The notes beneath the pieces were generated by a model that was not told the origin of the DNA, searched no databases, and worked only from the letters and a program-made list of their open reading frames with translations. A stretch of 47,862 nt of DNA from positions 1-47,862 of the IMG/VR virus record IMGVR_UViG_3300046507_000176. The stretch is one strand, 5' to 3'. Each line of letters starts with the position of its first letter. Within the stretch, counting starts at the first letter, position 1. The translations under genes and the position numbers were made by a program. Shown here piece after piece: positions 40,591 to 47,162 of the stretch. This stretch comes from a virus.

Positions 40591-41031
40591 TTTGACCCCC
40601 TCAAGTCACACAGTCATGTTACACAGTCGAAGGTTTCTAAGCATTTGCAAATACGTTCTTATATGCTACATAGGCGATAGCGCAGCAATAGGGAAGTAAC
40701 GGGAAGTTATATCTGCTGGCCACGTCCCGCTTGATTTCATTACGAAATTTTGGGGCATTTGCCAAGCATGTAACACACTCCTGCTACACACTTTTTTGCC
40801 CTCAGTTCTGCGACTGGACGAGTAGCTAGACGCCTAGCAAGGCACATAGGAAGGAATACGGCTGTGCATAGGGCTACACTTGATAAGATACCCCTAGTAA
40901 AGACCCTCTTTTATGTTGACGCTGAGTTAGGCGCTATGGTACGTACGGAGATAAGGCGAGACCCTAATACAGGGCTTACCTTTACCAGCAAGACCATAGT
41001 GAATTCACAGAAACCATAAGGAGTGTAGACT
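40591..41031. other. AT-richer intergenic region with attP-like repeats
   Basis: 441 bases between the integrase start and the next plus-strand gene, no credible ORF. Repeats: ACACAGTC at 40608 and 40621, within CATGTTACACAGTC (40615) and its relative CATGTAACACACTC (40767); GCATTTGCAAA (40641) and GCATTTGCCAA (40755); ATTTGCAAAT (40643-40652) is a perfect palindrome. This arrangement could be integrase arm and core sites, making it the best attP candidate. TTGACG at 40916 is a -35-like hexamer without a clear -10. A sequence like TTTTGCYCTCAGTTCT occurs here (40794) and at 33615. Confidence 0.5.
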
Positions 41032-41478
41032 ATGACTACCCCGAGTACATCACCGAAGGCCCCCCAAACGCCCTCTCAGTCTGCAAAGACCGAGTGGGAA
41101 TTCACCGCAGACTTTGACGTTGGGCTGCCTCCCCCTGAGGCTCCCCGTGTGACCCGCTCCACGGAACTGCCCTTCGCCGCTAAGTTCTTCAGCCCCGCCA
41201 TGCAGGCAGCGCTTGAGGGGAAGCAGCCCCACAAGTTCATACCTAAGGCGTTCTTCACAGGGCGTGCCGATAAGCCCGAAAAGGTGGACGGTTCGTACAT
41301 GAAGACGAAGGTGCGGGAGGCATTCAACAAATGGCTAAAACTACAGGCTCAGCCGGTTCGTGAAGCCCTCGCAATCCTCCAAGTCGAGCGTAAAGGCGAC
41401 GAAGGGGACTACAAGGAGCCCGGCGTTTCGGTCTGGATTGTTACCGCCAAGCCGAAAAAGGCACCACCCGCAGTATGA
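41032..41478 (+). CDS. Early protein before RNA polymerase, 148 aa, unknown
   Basis: AAGGAG lies nine bases before ATG 41032. Pro/Ser/Thr-rich N terminus, then WEFTADFDVGLPPPEAPRVT, LPFAAKFFSPAMQAALEG, and a basic C-terminal half ending in Lys/Pro. It could bind nucleic acid or a polymerase. It is followed by a terminator and then the RNA polymerase gene. Confidence 0.65.
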   Translation: MTTPSTSPKAPQTPSQSAKTEWEFTADFDVGLPPPEAPRVTRSTELPFAAKFFSPAMQAALEGKQPHKFIPKAFFTGRADKPEKVDGSYMKTKVREAFNKWLKLQAQPVREALAILQVERKGDEGDYKEPGVSVWIVTAKPKKAPPAV

Positions 41479-41495
41479 TATGATGATTGAGAAAG

Positions 41496-41532
41496 TGGCC
41501 GTAAGATTAACAAATTGCGGCCATTTGCTTTT
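41496..41532 (+). terminator. Rho-independent terminator
   Basis: TGGCCG pairs with CGGCCA across a 16-base AT-rich loop, followed by TTTGCTTTT. The remaining gap to the polymerase (41533-41692) holds no gene; TTTCCCTTATAAGG near 41650 weakly resembles the ATTCCCTTC motif. Confidence 0.7.
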
Positions 41533-41692
41533 CCCCACTACCAGTGGCCTGCTGTAAGGTGACCCCACTGTTAAATCATGTGTATTGCAACGTTCGGAAA
41601 TCCTAAATAGGAAAATAAGCATAAGGTCGAGCACATAAGCTTTCCCTTATAAGGCGAGTTTTGAGTAATGCCAATCAAGACTAGGGGGTAAA

Positions 41693-44431
41693 ATGGACAC
41701 GTTGGAGTTACAGGAGGACCCCTTCATCGGGGAAGACGGTCCTCAGGAAACCATTGAGATAATCGATGATTGGAAGCACGGAGACGACCCGCAGGCCCAT
41801 CCCCTGTGGGACGAGCAATTGAAGCTAGAATATGGGATGATGCGGTCTGGGGCCAACAAGCTGCGAGACCAAGTGATTACCGCCACGGAAGACCGGCAGC
41901 TCACCCAGGTGGCAGTAGTTCGGGGTCTCATGGTGGACTGGCTGCCGGGTGTCGCCCAGACACTCAAGGACTGGTGCAGGGTGTGGGACAATCAGCGGGG
42001 CGTAAAGCCGCGCATCTTGCCCCTCATGAAGACCATAGACATGCATATGGCCGCGCTTGTGGGTCTCCGCGAGATCATGGACCGCATCGGCCAGAGCAAG
42101 AACACAGTGCTCAACATCGCGATGGAGATAGGCCGCACCATTGAGTATGAGCAGCGCGTTCGTGCCTGGGAGAAGGGCTCCGAAAAGGAGCGGGCTCTGT
42201 GGTTCAGCGAGCAGAAATCCATGCAGCGTGACAAGGTGACGACTGGACACCGCCGCCTCCGCAGCATCAACCGTTTCAACCATCACCTTAAGGAAGGCAA
42301 CTTCGATAGCCTCACGTGGGACAATTGGTCCACCGATACGCTATTCCGTGTAGGCTGGGAGGTCATGGATGCCGTTGTGCGTCACACCGGATGGTTTGAG
42401 GTGCAGGATGACCCGGAGCACGTCTACAGGAATGGCGGGAAGAACAGCCCTAAGCTGCTGCTTGTCGTCAAGAGTGGCCTCACCGACTGGCTATCCAAAG
42501 CGCTGGACTACGCTGAGATTAACCAGCCGGATTTCAGGCCCACCATTATGCCACCCAAACCGTGGACCAGCAGCCGTGACGGCGGATACTGGACGGCCTA
42601 CGTTAAGCCACCCCGCTTGGTTCGCTTCAAAGCATCTCAAGAGAACCAAAAGGATAACGCAGCAGATGAGTACGACGCTCTGGATATGCCACATGTGTAT
42701 GCTGCGGTCAATATGCTACAGGATACTGCCTATAGGGTTAACACAAGGGTACTAGATGTTTTCTCCCGAGTGTGGACGGAACTAAGGTGGTCAAGCGATA
42801 AGGCATACTTACCGGAGCTCAGGGACCGCGACTTGCCACCCACCACGGCCCGCATGCAGCTCCACCGTGAGCTCAACCGTGGGAGGCGAGGGGAAGACAG
42901 GACGCCGCCCGATGAGGAGACCGCTCAGGAAATCTTTGAGTGGAAAAAGAAGGCATCACCCATCCACGCCTTTAACGGGAAGCGGGCCGCACGCACCAAG
43001 GCTTGCTCGGCTACCCTGAGGATCGCCACTGAGTTTGCCAAGTATGACGCCATCTACTTCCCCCACATGCTTGACTTCCGGGGACGTATCTATCCGATAC
43101 CAGCCTACTTGCAGCCTCAGGGTAACGACTTGGCGCGTGGCCTTCTGACCTACGCCACCGAGGCACCCATCACGCATGCAAACGGCGGTATCAAGTGGCT
43201 GGCTATATGCTTGGCTTCCAACTGGGGTCATGACAAGAAGTCATTCACCGAGCGTGGGCAATGGGTCTATGACAATGAGGAGCTCATCCTCTCCATAGCC
43301 GAAGACCCTTATGCCAACGATGAGTGGTTCCGTGCAGACAAGCCTTGGCAAACCCTTGCGGCCATCTTTGAGTGGGCAGAGTACCGCAAGGCTGAGGCCC
43401 GAGGGGAAACCTTCATGAGCTCATTGCCGGGCATGGTGGACGGTACATGCAACGGCATCCAGCACCTCAGCGCCATCATCAGGGACGAAGTGGCGGGCGA
43501 ATACGTCAACCTCATCCCAGGTGAGAAGCCTCGGGACATCTACAAGTTTGTCGCTGAGGACCTTCAGGCCAAGCTTGAAAGGATCGAACGGGCAGGCGGC
43601 TCACAGGGAGAGCTTGCCAAGTGGTGGCTGGAGCTCTGCGACCACGATCTACCCCGCACGTTGACCAAACGCCAAGTCATGGTGCTGCCTTATGGAGGCA
43701 CGAAGGACAGCTTCTTTTCGTACACCCGCAAGTGGCTGGATGATAAGGACCCGGTGACCGAACGGCTGGACATTGAGGCTGCCAAAGCGAGAACCGAGAA
43801 GATCACCTTCTTGACCAACCTGATGTGGGATAGCGTCAAGGAGAACGTGAGGGCAGCCGAAGAGGTCATGACGTGGCTTCAGGATTGCGCAAGGGTGGCC
43901 GCTCAGGAAAACCAGCCAATCTACTGGGTCACTCCGAGCGGCTTCACCGTCCGTCACTTCTATGGTGTGCTCAAGGATAAGCAGGTTGATCTAAAGCTTG
44001 ATGGTCAACGCTGCCAAGTTCGGCTGGGCGAGAGAACCGCCACGCTGAGCGTAAAGGAACAGCTTCAAGGCATCTCCCCGAACTTCATCCACTCGCTGGA
44101 CGCAAGCTGCCTTGTGGATTGTCTTAATGCCTGCCGTGATGTCGGCATTACGAGCTTTACTTCCGTGCATGACGCCTACGGCACGCATATGGCCAACATG
44201 GATGCGCTCTCTGCGCTGCTCCGTGAGGCTTTCGTGAAGACCCATGAGGTGGACGTTCTCGGCCTTTTCCGTCAAGCCTGCATCGAAGTGTTACTTCCTG
44301 TGCTCATCCTGCGTGACGGTCTAGACCCGCTTGAGGCGTTCGAGAAGGCTGATGGCATGATGCCCAAGCCTTTGGCCCACGGAAAGCTGGACCTTAAAGC
44401 CGTTCTCCGCTCGGAATATTTCTTCGCCTAG
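41693..44431 (+). CDS. Single-subunit DNA-directed RNA polymerase (T7 gp1-like)
   Basis: A 912-residue polymerase (T7: 883) that transcribes the phage middle and late genes. Catalytic motifs: DGTCNGIQHLSA (D583), KRQVMVLPYGG (Y667) and SVHDAYGTH (D827), matching T7 D537, Y639 and D812. FRGRIYPIPAYLQPQGNDLARGLL is the palm/thumb signature. The C terminus ends ...EYFFA, like T7 FAFA. GGGGG at 41683 is the ribosome site. It lies after the integrase region and before the middle genes, as in T7. Confidence 0.98.
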   Translation: MDTLELQEDPFIGEDGPQETIEIIDDWKHGDDPQAHPLWDEQLKLEYGMMRSGANKLRDQVITATEDRQLTQVAVVRGLMVDWLPGVAQTLKDWCRVWDNQRGVKPRILPLMKTIDMHMAALVGLREIMDRIGQSKNTVLNIAMEIGRTIEYEQRVRAWEKGSEKERALWFSEQKSMQRDKVTTGHRRLRSINRFNHHLKEGNFDSLTWDNWSTDTLFRVGWEVMDAVVRHTGWFEVQDDPEHVYRNGGKNSPKLLLVVKSGLTDWLSKALDYAEINQPDFRPTIMPPKPWTSSRDGGYWTAYVKPPRLVRFKASQENQKDNAADEYDALDMPHVYAAVNMLQDTAYRVNTRVLDVFSRVWTELRWSSDKAYLPELRDRDLPPTTARMQLHRELNRGRRGEDRTPPDEETAQEIFEWKKKASPIHAFNGKRAARTKACSATLRIATEFAKYDAIYFPHMLDFRGRIYPIPAYLQPQGNDLARGLLTYATEAPITHANGGIKWLAICLASNWGHDKKSFTERGQWVYDNEELILSIAEDPYANDEWFRADKPWQTLAAIFEWAEYRKAEARGETFMSSLPGMVDGTCNGIQHLSAIIRDEVAGEYVNLIPGEKPRDIYKFVAEDLQAKLERIERAGGSQGELAKWWLELCDHDLPRTLTKRQVMVLPYGGTKDSFFSYTRKWLDDKDPVTERLDIEAAKARTEKITFLTNLMWDSVKENVRAAEEVMTWLQDCARVAAQENQPIYWVTPSGFTVRHFYGVLKDKQVDLKLDGQRCQVRLGERTATLSVKEQLQGISPNFIHSLDASCLVDCLNACRDVGITSFTSVHDAYGTHMANMDALSALLREAFVKTHEVDVLGLFRQACIEVLLPVLILRDGLDPLEAFEKADGMMPKPLAHGKLDLKAVLRSEYFFA

Positions 44432-44445
44432 CATGCTCTGAGTCT

Positions 44446-44456
44446 ATTCCCTTCGT
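44446..44456 (+). promoter_or_regulatory. ATTCCCTTCGT motif, copy C
   Basis: Eleven bases identical to copies A and D, in the gap after the RNA polymerase gene. The TATAG part is missing (TGTGG follows). It lies just before the polymerase terminator. Its repetition only in gaps supports a regulatory role. Confidence 0.4.
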
Positions 44457-44466
44457 TGTGGAAAGA

Positions 44467-44501
44467 AGCTCGCCTTTGGTTCGGCCATCGGCGGGCTTTT
44501 T
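44467..44501 (+). terminator. Rho-independent terminator after RNA polymerase
   Basis: AGCTCGCC pairs with GGCGGGCT (eight pairs, one G-U) and is followed by TTTTTGC. This corresponds to the T7 early terminator, where host polymerase stops after the RNA polymerase region. Confidence 0.88.
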
Positions 44502-44540
44502 GCATTCTAGCCACCCACCACACCAAGGAGCAGCCGCCCA

Positions 44541-44897
44541 GTGACCCAGCATGTCCAGACCGTAATCCGCATGGGCGCTGCCCACTATGACCTCACCGTC
44601 ACCGACGCATCCGGCAGCTCCAAGCCTTTCGACCTCACCAAGGCCAAGCGCTACGAGAAGGCCGAGATGGCACGCCAACTGTGTGAGGCATACGGCATCA
44701 CCGATCCGACACCATCCCCAACGAAGACGAGGAAGGCCAAGCACCATGGCAAGCACCACCGAAGAGACCGGCCTACCGGACAGCTATCTGGCAAAGCACC
44801 CATTCGACCGGACGAGACTCGGGATGGTGCCAAGAAGCCAAGCCGCCGACGCGGCGCACCTCGCCCTGTTCCAGCTTCAGGACCTACCCCGAACTGA
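44541..44897 (+). CDS. Hypothetical protein, 118 aa, with basic tail
   Basis: GTG 44541 follows AAGGAG. The first 55 residues (VQTVIRMGAAHYDLTVTDA, PFDLTKAKRYEKAEMARQLC) look like a folded domain. After residue 60 the protein is a Lys/Arg/Pro/Gly-rich tail. The last 152 bases overlap the next gene in another frame, so the tail's composition may partly result from the overlap. Confidence 0.6.
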   Translation: MTQHVQTVIRMGAAHYDLTVTDASGSSKPFDLTKAKRYEKAEMARQLCEAYGITDPTPSPTKTRKAKHHGKHHRRDRPTGQLSGKAPIRPDETRDGAKKPSRRRGAPRPVPASGPTPN

Positions 44898-45096
44898 GAC
44901 CATGATGCTCGGCATTGGGGTGCTCTTTGCGGCCTTCTGCTCCCGCACCGGGACAGACCCACAGGAGCTTCACGCCATGGGCCTCGCTGTTCTCAAGGAA
45001 CGTACCGATGGTGACGTACCCACGAGCAACAGCTTGCAGGTTCTTCGCGACTTCGCTGCCATCCGCGTGATGGGCGAGCAGACCACCTTTTACTGA
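44746..45096 (+). CDS. Hypothetical protein, 116 aa
   Basis: ATG 44746 follows GAGGAAGG. The helical product has AADAAHLALFQLQDLPRTETM, LGIGVLFAAFC, LHAMGLAVLKE and ALQVLRDFAA-like segments. It overlaps the previous gene by 152 bases. No family recognised; position fits T7 gene 1.x/2-type middle proteins. Confidence 0.65.
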   Translation: MASTTEETGLPDSYLAKHPFDRTRLGMVPRSQAADAAHLALFQLQDLPRTETMMLGIGVLFAAFCSRTGTDPQELHAMGLAVLKERTDGDVPTSNSLQVLRDFAAIRVMGEQTTFY

Positions 45097-45110
45097 GAGG
45101 GATACTCAAC

Positions 45111-45341
45111 ATGTACGGAAAGTCATATGTAGCCGCGATGGCTGCACTCTTCGGATGGGCCGACAGCATCAGCATTGTGCCCGACATCCAGCTACCTCCC
45201 ACGGTGGTCTTTGCGCCAGCTCCAAGCCGCAACGCACGGAAGCGCATGAGGCCGGGCCGCACGTACCCCCATTCCAGCGCCAGACAGCAGGCCCGCTTCA
45301 AGAAGCAGCTTGAGGCCGGGCATCACGCTAGCTGGGCATAA
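45111..45341 (+). CDS. Basic protein, 76 aa
   Basis: GAGGGA ribosome site before ATG 45111. N-terminal YVAAMAALFGWADS is mildly hydrophobic; the second half is Arg/Lys-rich (RNARKRMRPGRTYPHSSARQQ), so binding to nucleic acid is possible. No family recognised. Confidence 0.6.
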   Translation: MYGKSYVAAMAALFGWADSISIVPDIQLPPTVVFAPAPSRNARKRMRPGRTYPHSSARQQARFKKQLEAGHHASWA

Positions 45342-45346
45342 CTCCG

Positions 45347-45688
45347 ATGGCCACCCTTTTGACACGCATCTGGAAGGCTGCCACCGGGGCCTTCTTTGAG
45401 ACCGAGCTAGAGGCCCTCACGGCTGAGAGGAAAGCCGACTTCAAGAAAGCCTACGTGGCTGCTTGGAAGGAGGCGGGCAAGCAAGACATGGAGAACTACA
45501 CCAAGGCCAAGGCTCTCTATGATGAAGCATACGCTCAGGCAGGCATCGGGCGGACCCACATGAACCACCCCGAAGACCCGTCATGGAAGTGGAAAACCCC
45601 TCCGGACTTTTCGGATAAGCTCTTCGCTGAGCTTCAGGAGAGGAACCTTCTGGCTCCTATCGTTCTCAGTACCCCGCCTGAGGGTTAG
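45347..45688 (+). CDS. Hypothetical helical protein, 113 aa
   Basis: Follows five bases after the previous gene. Lys/Glu/Ala-rich helices (ELEALTAERKADFKKAYVAAWKE in pattern) then a Pro/Trp-rich end (HPEDPSWKWKTPPDFSDKLF). No family recognised. It is the last gene before a 345-base gap. Confidence 0.6.
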   Translation: MATLLTRIWKAATGAFFETELEALTAERKADFKKAYVAAWKEAGKQDMENYTKAKALYDEAYAQAGIGRTHMNHPEDPSWKWKTPPDFSDKLFAELQERNLLAPIVLSTPPEG

Positions 45689-46033
45689 ACTGGCAAGCAC
45701 TACCCAAGACGATGACCGAATGTCGCCCTACAAGTGAGGTGAGATGACGGGCATGTAGAATACATTTGCGAGGCCTCCCTAGCGGCGAAAGCTAGCGGCA
45801 GTCTACTCGCTCCGAACCCATTGAATTGGGCTTTAGGGCAGCGCATTGCATCGCCCAGCAGGTTACTAGGCAGGTTGGTTGCGAGACACCACGAACCCTA
45901 GACCACGAGACCAGACCACATGACTGTTTACGATCCCCTACAAGATGCCGCATCCTGCCCCGACTATAGGGGTTCATGGTGGCTGCGTAGGGAGATCAAT
46001 AAGCCGCCATCACGCACCCTAGAAAGGACCATT
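45689..46033. other. Non-coding gap before SSB with RNA-like structure
   Basis: 345 bases. GCGAG (45768) and CTCGC (45806) can pair, enclosing CTAGC-ggcgaaa-GCTAG (45779-45795); CCCA/TGGG follows near 45818. This nested fold may be a small RNA or leader structure. A frame in register with SSB is open from ATG 45920, but its 38 codons look random and lack a good ribosome site. It holds no tRNA that I can recognise. Confidence 0.45.
45956..45974 (+). promoter_or_regulatory. T7-promoter-like sequence before SSB
   Basis: GCCCCGACTATAGGGGTTC contains CTATAGGGG, close to the T7 CTATAGGGA start. T7 has a class II promoter in the same place, before gene 2.5. It is also a short CCCC/GGGG palindrome, and its upstream half does not match the ATTCCCTTC motifs, so the call is tentative. 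Confidence 0.35.
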
Positions 46034-46687
46034 ATGGCAAGCAAGTATCAAGACTCCCCGTTCGGCATTGGGGTCCACATCCACGTGAACAAGGCCGACA
46101 AGGGTATCCCCGGCAAGTTCGAGACCAATCCGACCTTCAAGGTTGACCTTGAGCTGGACGGTGAGGAAGCCCTGAAGTTCAAGGAGCTGGTGGACGCCCA
46201 GGCCGAAGCCGCCTTCGAAGCCTACAAGCTGACCGAAGCCTACGAAAAGATGGCCCCCAAGGCCCGCCGTGAGCTCACTGTGTTCCGCCCCTACGAGGAG
46301 GAGGAAGACGAGGAAGGCAACAAGACCGGCAAGATCATCTTCGACTTCCGGCAGAACGAACGCATCAAGCTCAAGGATGGCACCTTCAAGGTCATCAAGA
46401 TGGGCATCTATGACGCGAAGGGCAAGGAGATGACCAAGCTGGTTCGATCCGGCTCCGAGCTCCGCGTCAAGTATTCGTTCCGCCCAATCAAGGCTCCCAC
46501 CACGCCTCCGCAATATGGTGTCCGTCTGGACTTCATGGGGGTCCAGGTCCGCAAGCTGGCTGAAGGCACCGGCGGCATTGGGTTCGGCGCTGTGGATGGC
46601 TACGAGGATGATGGCCAAGGCGGCTTCAGCAACGTGGACGACGATGCGGGGCAGCCCGGTGGTTCCTCCTCGGATGGGGACTACTGA
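46034..46687 (+). CDS. ssb: Single-stranded DNA-binding protein (T7 gp2.5-like)
   Basis: A 217-residue protein (T7: 232). OB-fold strands are in VHIHVNKADKGIPGKF, FKVDLELDGEEALKF, KLKDGTFKVIKMGIYDAKGK and GSELRVKYSFRP..; the C-terminal 45 residues are Gly/Asp/Ser-rich and acidic, ending SSSDGDY. In T7 the acidic tail with a terminal aromatic residue binds DNA polymerase and helicase. AAAGGACC precedes ATG 46034. It coats single-stranded DNA at the fork. Confidence 0.9.
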   Translation: MASKYQDSPFGIGVHIHVNKADKGIPGKFETNPTFKVDLELDGEEALKFKELVDAQAEAAFEAYKLTEAYEKMAPKARRELTVFRPYEEEEDEEGNKTGKIIFDFRQNERIKLKDGTFKVIKMGIYDAKGKEMTKLVRSGSELRVKYSFRPIKAPTTPPQYGVRLDFMGVQVRKLAEGTGGIGFGAVDGYEDDGQGGFSNVDDDAGQPGGSSSDGDY

Positions 46688-46692
46688 GCGCC

Positions 46693-46992
46693 ATGCGTAC
46701 AGCCTCCGTCCAGACCCACAACACGCGGCACGGGAAGGTGGCCTCAAGCACTAGCCCTGTGCAGCTCTTCGCCCCGGCAGGTTCCATGAGCCCGACCATT
46801 GGGCGCTCCATCTGGAATGACAGCACGGCAATCCTCACGATTGTCCACGGGCCGACAACCGACTTGGCCACCAACTTCTCCGCTCAGATCGCCGCAGGGG
46901 GATACTACGAGGTGCCCTTCGGCTATGTCGGTGAGATATCGGGGCAATGGGCTACGGCTAACGGCTTCGCGAGAACCGAGGAGTTCGTCTAA
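46693..46992 (+). CDS. Small virion-type protein, 99 aa
   Basis: Strand-rich product: IWNDSTAILTIVHGPTTDL, NFSAQIAAGGYYEVPFGYVG, EISGQWATANGFARTEEF. The pattern of a beta-sandwich with ..IAPGGYYEVPFG..G..TG.WA.ANG.A is typical of small phage structural proteins. Its place just after SSB, with the SGNH hydrolase next but one, points to a virion cassette placed inside the replication region. Confidence 0.6.
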   Translation: MRTASVQTHNTRHGKVASSTSPVQLFAPAGSMSPTIGRSIWNDSTAILTIVHGPTTDLATNFSAQIAAGGYYEVPFGYVGEISGQWATANGFARTEEFV

Positions 46993-47159
46993 TGGGTCTT
47001 CACGATCCGGTGGGCAACGGCGGTATCTCAATGGGGCCTCTGAGGTTTAGCCACGAGGCGGCTGTGAGCCATGAGCCAGAGGCTGGGCAAGAGGCTACCA
47101 TAGAGCAGCCGCAGCCCACCAAGAAGACGAGAGCACCACGGAAGCTTAAGGAGGGCTAG
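46992..47159 (+). CDS. Small basic-tailed protein, 55 aa
   Basis: Starts at ATG overlapping the previous stop (TAATG). Gly-rich start (DPVGNGGISMGPLRF), acidic middle, and a Lys/Arg end (PTKKTRAPRKLKEG). Such proteins often sit before tail or fibre genes. Function unknown; part of the SGNH cassette by coupling. Confidence 0.55.
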   Translation: MGLHDPVGNGGISMGPLRFSHEAAVSHEPEAGQEATIEQPQPTKKTRAPRKLKEG

Positions 47160-47162
47160 ACG

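Noticed and set aside
40841-40860. Minus-strand TATTCCTTCCTAT as a fifth ATTCCCTTC-type copy
   Set aside because: One base is missing in the C-run and the TATAG part differs; too weak to count.
34508-41031. CI-like repressor or Cro gene to go with the integrase
   Set aside because: None of the early or neighbouring proteins shows a helix-turn-helix repressor pattern. The only HTH-like protein found is at 3738, in the lysis/replication block.
42720-42745. CCTATAGGG inside the RNA polymerase gene as a phage promoter
   Set aside because: It lies within coding sequence with no match to the other candidate motifs upstream of CTATAG.
45920-46033. N-terminal extension of SSB from ATG 45920
   Set aside because: The added 38 codons look random, overlap a promoter-like sequence, and ATG 46034 has a good ribosome site and matches the family start.
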